Shown piece after piece: positions 1-5,945 of a stretch of DNA of 6,573 nt. The stretch lies in the NCBI GenBank assembly GCA_031262335.1, contig JAISHX010000166.1:1-6573 (forward strand), read 5' to 3'. Each line of letters opens with the position of its first letter. The first letter of the stretch is position 1. A program made the translations under genes and the position numbers. The notes below the pieces were generated by a model that saw only the letters and a list, made by a program, of their open reading frames with translations, was not told where the DNA came from and did not search any database. The stretch comes from Clostridiales bacterium. GTDB lineage: Bacteria > Bacillota > Clostridia > Lachnospirales > WRAX01.

Positions 1-114
1 GTATTTGCCGTTATTGGATATATATTGAATTTGTTTGTTATTTTGCGTAAAAGTGACCGAGCAGAGCTGGTTGAAGCAGTCGAGAAAACAATTAAAAAGG
101 TGGGTCAAAAATGA
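1..114 (+). CDS. C-terminal end of a membrane protein, possibly a Wzx-type polysaccharide flippase (partial)
   Basis: An open frame enters from the left edge and gives 37 residues before TGA at 112-114. It shows a hydrophobic stretch (residues 1-15, starting VFAVIGYILN) followed by a charged, lysine-rich tail (RKSDRAELVEAVEKTIKK). A last transmembrane helix followed by a short basic cytoplasmic tail is typical of Wzx/RfbX-type oligosaccharide flippases, which move lipid-linked repeat units across the membrane and are usual members of such loci. A polymerase or another integral membrane protein could end the same way, so the function is inferred mainly from context. Its stop overlaps the next start by 4 nt (ATGA at 111-114), so the two genes are co-transcribed and probably translationally coupled. 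Confidence 0.6.
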   Translation, partial: VFAVIGYILNLFVILRKSDRAELVEAVEKTIKKVGQK

Positions 115-1229
115 AAAAAGTTGGGCTGATGACTTGTTATATTAACAATTACGGAGCGTGTCTGCAAGCGTATGCTTTGTCAAAAGCAATTAAAAATTTA
201 GGATACACTCTCGAAATTGTGCGTTATCAAGGCGTTAGAGCATACGATAATTCTATGACTAAATATATTATTAAAAGTATTCCGTTAGTGCCTATACTGC
301 TTCACAAAATGGGCAGAGGTAAAGGTGCAACCTATTCTTGCATAAAAGCCTTTAACAAATTCAGAAAGAATTACTTGAATTTCAGCGAAAAAATATGGTT
401 CTCTGCAAAAGATATATTCGATAATCCGCCTAAATATGATATTTTGGTATGCGGTAGCGACCAAATATGGAATCCGCATTTATTTAACAAGAATGACTAT
501 TCTGTGTACTTTATGGACTTTGCGGCAGATGCAAAGAAGATTGCATATGCTCCAAGTATCGGAATATCTGAATATCCTTCCGACCGCCTGCCCGAGCTTA
601 AAAGATTAGTTAACAATATGGATTACCTATCGGTTCGTGAAGCAGAGGGTAAAAAGATCTTGGAAACCGTAACGGATAAGCCCGTCAGACACGTTCTTGA
701 CCCAACATTGCTGCTTGACAAAAAAGAATGGGCAAAGATTGCATCCAAAAGACTAATCGACAAGCCGTATATCTTTTGTTATATCTTCGGCGAAAATGTG
801 CTTACAAGAGAGTTTGTAGAATATGTCGCCGGCAAAACGGGCTTGCCTGTGTATACCGTTTCTTACACGGATTTTATGAGAAATAAAAAATACAATCAAG
901 TTGAAAATGCAGGACCGGCTGAGTTTGTATCATTGATAAGCAACGCCGAATTGGTTATAACCGATTCGTTCCATGCTACTGCTTTTTCAATTAATACGGA
1001 AACAAAATTCTATTCGCTTTTACGCAACAATAGCGGTGATAAGAATAATATGAATTCGCGCATATTCAGCATATTGAATATGGTTGACCTAAATGAACGA
1101 CTAATTGCATCAAAAGAGGATTTCCCCGATGATGTGCTGCAAAACATCGACTTCCGAATTTGCAGTGAAAAACTGGCAACAAAGCGAAAAGAAGATATTG
1201 AGTATTTGAAAGATGCTCTTGATAACTGA
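111..1229 (+). CDS. Polysaccharide pyruvyl transferase family protein (PF04230)
   Basis: This 372-residue protein has the hallmarks of the CsaB/WcaK/AmsJ family: an N-terminal NYGACLQAYAL segment (13-23) that fits the family's GNYGxxLQxyAL loop, CGSDQIWNP (114-122), SVRE (174-177), LDPTLLL (196-202) and the C-terminal TDSFH motif (284-288). Family members with known activity transfer pyruvate from phosphoenolpyruvate to a sugar as a ketal, adding negative charge to surface glycans; they are soluble, GT-B-like proteins. Many members in capsule loci are uncharacterised, so the acceptor and even the reaction are not proven here. The length is normal for the family. The start is set by AAGGTGGG at 97-104, six bases before ATG, and by the 4-nt overlap with the preceding gene. 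Only 13 nt separate it from the following F420-dehydrogenase-like gene, a pairing that I recall as recurrent in polysaccharide loci and that suggests a joint function. Confidence 0.88.
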   Translation: MKKVGLMTCYINNYGACLQAYALSKAIKNLGYTLEIVRYQGVRAYDNSMTKYIIKSIPLVPILLHKMGRGKGATYSCIKAFNKFRKNYLNFSEKIWFSAKDIFDNPPKYDILVCGSDQIWNPHLFNKNDYSVYFMDFAADAKKIAYAPSIGISEYPSDRLPELKRLVNNMDYLSVREAEGKKILETVTDKPVRHVLDPTLLLDKKEWAKIASKRLIDKPYIFCYIFGENVLTREFVEYVAGKTGLPVYTVSYTDFMRNKKYNQVENAGPAEFVSLISNAELVITDSFHATAFSINTETKFYSLLRNNSGDKNNMNSRIFSILNMVDLNERLIASKEDFPDDVLQNIDFRICSEKLATKRKEDIEYLKDALDN

Positions 1230-1242
1230 TGAGGTGTTATAA

Positions 1243-2439
1243 ATGAACTGCATAACAGAAAAACAAAAATGCACAGGTTGCGGTGCGTGTGTTGATATAT
1301 GTCCGAAAGGATGTGTTTCAATTGCACTTGACGATGACGGATTTTTGGTGTCTGAAATTGATGAGTCAATTTGCATAAACTGTATGAAATGCAGAAAAGT
1401 CTGCCCTTCTTTGGTTTTGCCCCGAATGAATCCGATAAAGAGAATACTTTCCGCATCTGCTAAAGATAAGACGATTCTTGCCGAAAGTTCGTCTGGCGGT
1501 ATGTTCACTGTAATTGCCAAATATGCTTTAGATAAAGGCGGCGTAGTTTATGGTGCACAGTTTGACGATAACCTAAATTGCGTTCATGCAAGCACCGATA
1601 ACATCAGCGGTATTTCACCAATGAGAGGGAGCAAGTACATTGGAAGTAATTTAGCGGGGATATATAAGTCTGTTAAGAATGATTTGGCAAAAGGAATATT
1701 TGTCTTGTTTTCCGGCACGCCTTGCCAAAATGCCGCACTATCTAACTATTTAGGCAAGGATTATGACAATCTACTCGCCGTTGATTTTCTGTGCCATGGT
1801 GTTGGTTCCACACGACTGTTCAATGCATATATAAGGTTTTTAGAAACAAAATACGGCAGCAAAGCAAAAACGGCTTATTTCAGAAAGAAAAGAAAGAACT
1901 TTTTACAGCCGAACTTTAAGGTGGAATTTCAAAACGGCAAGTCATACACCGACTATAATTATTTGAATGTATTCGGTTCTAATTTCGCAAATAGAAAGAA
2001 CATTAAGTCATCCTGCAATAGGTGTGCATTTTCATCGAAAGACAGAGCAACTGATTTTACTATCGGCGACTATGGTTTAAAAAATGTATTCCGATTCCCA
2101 AATTGGAAATCGGGTGTTTCCGTAATCACATTAAATACCAAAAAAGCACAACGTGTTTTTAATGTTGTAAAAGAAGAGATTAGTGGAGAAGAGAAGAGAA
2201 GAGAAGAGACGGTTTGTATAATATCAACACTGAACCGACGCAACTTATCTGATGAAATAAGAGATAAGTTTTTTGCCGTTGTTAAAAGTGTTGGATTTGA
2301 TGCTTTTGTTGAAACAAATTATAAGGTTTCTTTTATAAGAAAAAGGAAATATATGTATACATTCTTTCTCAGACGGGTTAGCAGTATGTTGCCGATGAGC
2401 GTTAAACGGGTTTTGAAGAGTTGGTTACTTAACCGGTAA
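1243..2439 (+). CDS. Coenzyme F420 hydrogenase/dehydrogenase beta-subunit family protein, copy 1, with two 4Fe-4S motifs
   Basis: This 398-residue protein opens with a ferredoxin-like domain carrying two intact 4Fe-4S motifs: C10, C13, C16, C20-P, and C44, C47, C50, C54-P. A FrhB/FdhB-like domain follows, with SSSGG (82-86), RGSKY (128-132), FSGTPCQ (156-162), CHGV (184-187) and a C258-x2-C261 ... DFTIGD (271-276) block. In archaea FrhB/FdhB relatives use FAD and iron-sulfur clusters to exchange electrons with F420. In polysaccharide loci of bacteria, most of which lack F420, the electron carrier and substrate are unknown. The likely role is a soluble redox enzyme acting on a sugar, lipid-linked or pyruvylated intermediate, but that is inference. 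The start follows GAGGTG at 1231-1236 with 6-nt spacing. A pentanucleotide repeat at 2186-2210 lies inside the gene. The C-terminus is a basic amphipathic tail shared with copy 2. Confidence 0.88.
   Translation: MNCITEKQKCTGCGACVDICPKGCVSIALDDDGFLVSEIDESICINCMKCRKVCPSLVLPRMNPIKRILSASAKDKTILAESSSGGMFTVIAKYALDKGGVVYGAQFDDNLNCVHASTDNISGISPMRGSKYIGSNLAGIYKSVKNDLAKGIFVLFSGTPCQNAALSNYLGKDYDNLLAVDFLCHGVGSTRLFNAYIRFLETKYGSKAKTAYFRKKRKNFLQPNFKVEFQNGKSYTDYNYLNVFGSNFANRKNIKSSCNRCAFSSKDRATDFTIGDYGLKNVFRFPNWKSGVSVITLNTKKAQRVFNVVKEEISGEEKRREETVCIISTLNRRNLSDEIRDKFFAVVKSVGFDAFVETNYKVSFIRKRKYMYTFFLRRVSSMLPMSVKRVLKSWLLNR
2186..2210 (+). repeat. GAGAA pentanucleotide tandem repeat within a coding region
   Basis: Four perfect copies of GAGAA (2186-2205) are followed by a variant GAGAC (2206-2210), giving an uninterrupted purine tract from 2185 to 2209. 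It encodes a run of Glu, Lys and Arg near residue 315 of the first F420-dehydrogenase-like protein. Since five is not a multiple of three, gain or loss of one unit would shift the reading frame and truncate the last quarter of the protein. Four to five units is short for a proven phase-variable repeat. Confidence 0.8.
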
Positions 2440-2442
2440 CTG

Positions 2443-2486
2443 TCGTCTAAACGCCGCTTGAGAAACAAAAGGTGGCATTTAGATGA
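2443..2486 (+). promoter_or_regulatory. Hairpin covering the ribosome binding site and start codon of the second F420-dehydrogenase-like gene
   Basis: The left arm TCGTCTAAACGCCGC (2443-2457) pairs with the right arm GTGGCATTTAGATGA (2472-2486). Of 15 positions, 12 are Watson-Crick pairs, two are G-U wobbles and one is a C-A mismatch. The loop is 14 nt. The right arm contains most of the Shine-Dalgarno sequence (AAAGGTGG, 2468-2475) and the whole ATG at 2483-2485, so the folded mRNA should block initiation. Control could be by an unfolding factor, temperature or ribosome transit from upstream. The pairing is read directly from the sequence; the regulatory role is inferred. Confidence 0.5.
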
Positions 2487-3679
2487 ACTGTATATCAGAC
2501 AAATCAAATTGCACGGGTTGCGGTGCATGTGTAATGCATTGCAAGGGCAATAATCTGACGATGAAACAAGGCATGGACGGATTTATGTACCCCGAAAAAG
2601 GCGACTCTCGACAGTGCGAGTGCGGCTTTGTTTGCCCTGAAATTAGTCATGTTAAAAAGTCAGACAAACCATATCCGCATCTGTACGCTCTTCAAATTAA
2701 AAATGAGGGCGTATTGCTGGAATCTACCTCCGGTGGGGCGTTTTACTGCATAGCTGATTATGTATTGCAAAAAGGCGGATATGTTTGTGGCGTTGTTTAC
2801 AATGATGATTTGCAAGCTGTGCATATTCTCACAAACAATTATGACGACTTGACATATATGCATAACTCAAAATATGTTAAATCAGATTTGAAGAATGTAT
2901 ACAGAGAGATAAAAGACAAATTGGAAAGCAATTTCCATGTACTGTTTTCAGGCTTGCCGTGCGAAGTCGGCGGGCTTAAATCCTTTCTCGAAAAAGATTA
3001 TGATAAACTTATAACTGTCGATTTGGTATGCACGGGAGTTCCGAGTGCAAGGATGTTTTCGGACTTTATAAACTCCATTGAATTAAAAAAGAAAATTAAA
3101 ATTATTGATTTCAAATTCAGAGATAAGCATAAATACGGACTATCACATACAACGGTGATTAGGTATATAAAAGCAGGCAAGGAAAAGCAAAAGACGATAC
3201 AAAACCGTGATTGCGTATCCTATTATGTTGCTTTCGGCAAACAAAACTGTTTCAGGGATAAGTGTTACAATTGTAGCTATAATTCTTCTGCTCGTGTCAG
3301 TGATTTTACGTTGGGAGGCTTCTGGTCATACAGCAATACCGGCGGAATTCTTAACGAAAACAGCGGTGTGTCATTGGTACTGAGTAATTCGGACAATGCC
3401 GAGAACATAGTTAAATCATTGAACCATATTGCTCATATTGAACAATACGATGGTCATGGTGAGTTAAATTCCAATTATGGTCTTTGCCACCACACGCCAA
3501 ATCCAAATTACAGATATGAGTTATTTGATTCATTGAATAGAAACGGATATATAAAGACAGCCGATAAATATTTCAAAGCAAAAGGATTGATTAAAAGGGT
3601 TGCAAGTCGGATGCTGCCTTTACCCGTTAAAATATTTTTAACTAAATATCGCCGTGCAATCTTTAATCGGTTTAAGTAA
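2483..3679 (+). CDS. Coenzyme F420 hydrogenase/dehydrogenase beta-subunit family protein, copy 2, with one degenerate Fe-S motif
   Basis: This 398-residue protein is a diverged tandem paralogue of the preceding gene, with the same domain order. The first 4Fe-4S motif is complete (C10, C13, C16, C20), although the usual Pro after the last Cys is Lys. The second is reduced to C45-x-C47-x3-C51-P, lacking one of the four expected cysteines and the normal spacing. Conserved blocks of the FrhB-like domain are present: STSGG (81-85), NSKY (128-131), FSGLPCE (155-161), CTGVPS (183-188), C261-x2-C264 and SDFTLGGFW (273-281); the last replaces the Asp of the usual IGD with Gly. It may carry a single cluster and work as a partner subunit of copy 1, or on a different substrate. 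The start at 2483 is required to include the first Fe-S motif and follows AAAGGTGG by 7 nt. Translation is probably restrained by the hairpin at 2443-2486. Confidence 0.87.
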   Translation: MNCISDKSNCTGCGACVMHCKGNNLTMKQGMDGFMYPEKGDSRQCECGFVCPEISHVKKSDKPYPHLYALQIKNEGVLLESTSGGAFYCIADYVLQKGGYVCGVVYNDDLQAVHILTNNYDDLTYMHNSKYVKSDLKNVYREIKDKLESNFHVLFSGLPCEVGGLKSFLEKDYDKLITVDLVCTGVPSARMFSDFINSIELKKKIKIIDFKFRDKHKYGLSHTTVIRYIKAGKEKQKTIQNRDCVSYYVAFGKQNCFRDKCYNCSYNSSARVSDFTLGGFWSYSNTGGILNENSGVSLVLSNSDNAENIVKSLNHIAHIEQYDGHGELNSNYGLCHHTPNPNYRYELFDSLNRNGYIKTADKYFKAKGLIKRVASRMLPLPVKIFLTKYRRAIFNRFK

Positions 3680-3684
3680 TATAA

Positions 3685-3712
3685 GGGGCGGAGCAATAAT
3701 TTACCCCGCCTC
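3685..3712 (+). terminator. Weak GC-rich hairpin after the second F420-dehydrogenase-like gene (possible terminator)
   Basis: GGGGCGG (3685-3691) can pair with CCGCCTC (3706-3712), seven pairs including one G-U, around a 14-nt AT-rich loop. It begins 5 nt after the stop codon. No run of T follows, so it is not a standard intrinsic terminator. It could attenuate read-through or protect the 3' end of the mRNA, or have no role. Confidence 0.3.
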
Positions 3713-3751
3713 GTCATAGGGTGATGTCATAAACTTATTATATTTTCTGCC

Positions 3752-3781
3752 GGCAAGTTGTAAAATAAACTACGACTTGCC
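3752..3781. repeat. 11-bp inverted repeat overlapping the -35 region upstream of capE (candidate operator)
   Basis: GGCAAGTTGTA (3752-3762) and TACGACTTGCC (3771-3781) form an inverted repeat with ten complementary positions, one G-T pair and an 8-nt AT-rich spacer. The right arm contains five of the six bases of the -35 hexamer. The repeat lies upstream of the predicted transcription start and has no T-run on either side. A protein-binding operator is therefore more likely than a terminator, but no specific regulator can be named. Confidence 0.55.
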
Positions 3782-3805
3782 AAAATCATTATATTGTGTT
3801 ATACT
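3777..3805 (+). promoter_or_regulatory. Sigma-A/sigma70-type promoter for capEFG
   Basis: TTGCCA (3777-3782) and TATACT (3800-3805) each match consensus at five of six positions and are separated by an optimal 17 nt. TGT directly before the -10 box supplies an extended -10 element. Transcription should start near 3811-3813, giving a leader of about 20 nt ahead of the ATG at 3834. The promoter makes the capEFG block independently transcribable from the genes before it. Confidence 0.7.
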
Positions 3806-3819
3806 ATTAATAATACGCG

Positions 3820-3825
3820 AAAGGA
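3820..3825 (+). promoter_or_regulatory. Ribosome binding site that fixes the capE start
   Basis: AAAGGA lies 8 nt before ATG at 3834. The frame stays open upstream to a TTG at 3777, but that codon sits inside the -35 hexamer, has no ribosome binding site and would add 19 residues ahead of the nucleotide-binding motif. The ATG at 3834 is therefore the start. Confidence 0.8.
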
Positions 3826-3833
3826 CGGGTTTT

Positions 3834-4838
3834 ATGTTCAAAGATAAAACATTGCTGATAACAGGTGGAACCGGGTCGTTCGGCAACGCTGTTTTAGAGA
3901 AATTTTTGCTGGGCGATATTGGAGAAATTCGCATATTTTCAAGAGATGAAAAGAAACAGGACGATATGAGAAAGGTGTATAACACCGATAAGGTTAAGTT
4001 TTATATAGGCGATGTACGTGATGAACGAAGCATTGCGAATGCTATGTATGGTGTTGACTTTGTGTTCCATGCTGCAGCACTCAAGCAAGTGCCGTCGTGC
4101 GAGTTCTTTCCTATTGAAGCGGTCAAAACCAATGTATTGGGTACTGAGAACGTGCTGAATAATGCGATTGCGGCGGGGGTACAAAAGGTAATCTGCCTAT
4201 CAACCGACAAAGCGGCATATCCCGTAAATGCAATGGGGACAAGCAAGGCGATGATGGAAAAGGTTGCGGTTGCAAAGTCGCGTACGGCAGGCAATACGCT
4301 GATTTGCTGTACACGCTACGGCAATGTAATGTGTTCACGCGGTTCGGTCATTCCGCTGTTCATCGAGCAGATTAAGTCCGGCAAACCGCTGACCGTTACC
4401 GTCCCAGGAATGACGCGATTCATTATGAGCCTCAGTGAAGCTGTAGACCTTGTTGAATTTGCTTTTGAGAATGCCCGCCCGGGCGACATACTGGTGCAAA
4501 AAGCTCCCGCTTGCGAGATTGAAACACTCGCAGCTGCAACTGCGGAATTGTTCGATGTAAAACCGGAGATTAAGGTGATTGGCGTTCGTCACGGCGAAAA
4601 AATGTATGAAACACTTTTGACTAACGAGGAGTGTGCGAGTGCTATCGATATGGGCGATTACTTCCGAGTTCCCGCCGACAACCGCGGACTGAATTACGAC
4701 AAATACTTCACGGACGGCAATGTCGAGCGTATCACGCTTGCGGAGTTTAACTCGTCAAATACCTTATTGCTTACAAAGGAACAGGTGAAGGAAAAACTTC
4801 TTTCTTTAGATTATATAAGAAACGAGTTGAAAGCTTAA
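3834..4838 (+). CDS. capE: UDP-N-acetylglucosamine 4,6-dehydratase/5-epimerase (CapE/FnlA/WbjB type)
   Basis: This soluble 334-residue extended short-chain dehydrogenase/reductase carries out the first step of UDP-L-FucNAc synthesis: NADP-assisted 4,6-dehydration of UDP-GlcNAc with inversion at C5. It shows the Rossmann motif TGGTGSFG (10-17), FSRDEKKQDDMR (35-46), GDVRD (59-63), HAAALKQVPSCE (79-90), STDKA (123-127), RYGNV (161-165), SRGSVIP and RHGEK (252-256). The Asp125-Lys126 pair of the large 4,6-dehydratases is present. The position of the usual catalytic Tyr is Met134, followed by Lys138; as I recall, Met here is characteristic of CapE enzymes. There are no membrane helices, unlike the long PglF/CapD dehydratases. 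Length fits S. aureus CapE (about 340). It is the first gene of its own transcript, behind the promoter at 3777-3805, and its stop overlaps the capF start by one base. Sampled GC is higher than in the upstream genes. Confidence 0.94.
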   Translation: MFKDKTLLITGGTGSFGNAVLEKFLLGDIGEIRIFSRDEKKQDDMRKVYNTDKVKFYIGDVRDERSIANAMYGVDFVFHAAALKQVPSCEFFPIEAVKTNVLGTENVLNNAIAAGVQKVICLSTDKAAYPVNAMGTSKAMMEKVAVAKSRTAGNTLICCTRYGNVMCSRGSVIPLFIEQIKSGKPLTVTVPGMTRFIMSLSEAVDLVEFAFENARPGDILVQKAPACEIETLAAATAELFDVKPEIKVIGVRHGEKMYETLLTNEECASAIDMGDYFRVPADNRGLNYDKYFTDGNVERITLAEFNSSNTLLLTKEQVKEKLLSLDYIRNELKA

Positions 4839-5944
4839 TGAAAGTATTGGTTACAGGTGCAAACGGATTTGTGGGTAAGAATTTGGTTGCACACCTCAAA
4901 ACACGTGAGCATATGGTTTTTGAATATGATATAAACAGCACGACGGATCAGCTTGACAAGTTCACCGCCGAGTGTGAATTTGTGTTTCATCTTGCAGGCA
5001 TAAACCGACCTAAAGACGAAGCTGAGTTTATGGCGGGTAATTTTGGGTTCTCATCGGAGTTATTAAACGCTCTCTTACGGCACGGAAACACTTGCCCCGT
5101 TCTGATTTCATCGTCCATTCAAGCCGCATTGGACAACCCTTACGGCAAAAGCAAAAAAGCGGGCGAGGATTTAGTGTTTGAATATTCCGACCGCACCGGG
5201 GCGAATTGTTTTGTGTATCGCTTGCCCAACTTGTTCGGCAAGTGGTGCAGACCCAACTACAACAGTGTGATTGCAACCTTTTGCAACAATATCATACATG
5301 ATAACGAGATAACAATAAACAACCCCGATACATTACTGAATCTGGCGTATATAGATGACATTTGTGAGGAGTTTTCGAATGCACTCGGCGGAAATCCGCA
5401 CAAGGAAGGCGATTACTGCACAACACCTATCACCTATAGCGTTTCTTTAGGGCTTATTGCAAAACTTCTATACTCGTTCAAAGACAGCCGAAAGACACTC
5501 GCCATACCCGATATGTCCGATGATTTTACCAAAAAACTGTATGCCACATATCTTTCGTATTTGCCCGAAAACCAGTTTTCCTATCCTCTTAAAATGAATA
5601 CCGACAATCGCGGCAGTTTTACTGAAATTCTGCGGACTTTGGACAGAGGGCAGCTTTCAGTCAATGTATCTAAGCCAGGGATAACCAAGGGCAATCACTG
5701 GCATCACACAAAGAATGAGAAATTTATCGTTGTTGCAGGAGACGGGGTTATTCGTTTTCGCAAAATCGGAAGTGATGATATTATTGAGTATTTCGTGTCA
5801 GGCGATAAAATCGAGGTTGTGGATATTCCAATTGGTTTTACCCATAATATTGAGAACTTGGGAGATACCGATTTGGTGACGATTATGTGGTGTAATGAGT
5901 GCTTTGACCCGCATAAACCCGACACAACTTTTTTGGAGGTATAG
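4838..5944 (+). CDS. capF: Bifunctional UDP-sugar C3-epimerase/C4-reductase (CapF/FnlB/WbjC type)
   Basis: This 368-residue, two-domain cytosolic enzyme matches CapF in length (369 in S. aureus) and order. The N-terminal SDR domain (about 1-240) has GANGFVG (7-13), FHLAGINRP, a Ser cluster (91-93) and Y102-x3-K106, and performs NADPH-dependent reduction at C4. The C-terminal cupin domain (about 250-365) contains GNHWHHTKNEKF (285-296), with H287, H289, H290 and E294, and a later H336 in GFTHNIEN. Some of these are likely metal ligands. In the known family the cupin epimerises C3 of the CapE product before the SDR domain reduces it to the UDP-N-acetyl-L-talosamine-type intermediate. The start overlaps the capE stop (TAATG, 4836-4840), and there is no strong Shine-Dalgarno sequence, so translational coupling is likely. 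No key residue appears to be missing. Confidence 0.94.
   Translation: MKVLVTGANGFVGKNLVAHLKTREHMVFEYDINSTTDQLDKFTAECEFVFHLAGINRPKDEAEFMAGNFGFSSELLNALLRHGNTCPVLISSSIQAALDNPYGKSKKAGEDLVFEYSDRTGANCFVYRLPNLFGKWCRPNYNSVIATFCNNIIHDNEITINNPDTLLNLAYIDDICEEFSNALGGNPHKEGDYCTTPITYSVSLGLIAKLLYSFKDSRKTLAIPDMSDDFTKKLYATYLSYLPENQFSYPLKMNTDNRGSFTEILRTLDRGQLSVNVSKPGITKGNHWHHTKNEKFIVVAGDGVIRFRKIGSDDIIEYFVSGDKIEVVDIPIGFTHNIENLGDTDLVTIMWCNECFDPHKPDTTFLEV
5935..5940 (+). promoter_or_regulatory. Ribosome binding site of capG
   Basis: GGAGGT, a full match to the anti-Shine-Dalgarno core, lies 5 nt before ATG at 5946. It is embedded in the last codons of capF. It favours this start over the in-frame ATG at 5964 (residue 7). 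Confidence 0.85.
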
Positions 5945-5945
5945 A

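Noticed and set aside
450..461. A GCGGTAGCG string resembling the core of the ops/JUMPstart element of enterobacterial capsule loci
   Set aside because: It is inside the pyruvyl transferase family gene, encodes the conserved CGSD motif, matches only partly, and RfaH/ops control is not expected in this kind of organism.
1010..1520. Long open frames on the minus strand across the junction of the first two full genes (136-148 residues)
   Set aside because: They are antisense to genes with strong family motifs, have no recognisable domains and look like by-products of codon bias. The same applies to minus-strand frames over capE (4001-4592).
3748..3755. TGCCGGCA, a perfect 8-bp palindrome
   Set aside because: It is short enough to occur by chance and partly overlaps the larger inverted repeat, which explains the region better.
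3752..3781. The inverted repeat as an intrinsic terminator for either strand
   Set aside because: No T-run follows the stem in either direction, and the right arm is needed for the -35 box, so an operator-type role is favoured.
3777..3833. A TTG start that would extend capE by 19 residues
   Set aside because: It lies within the -35 hexamer, has no ribosome binding site and precedes the predicted transcription start; AAAGGA sits correctly in front of ATG 3834, and family members begin at that Met.
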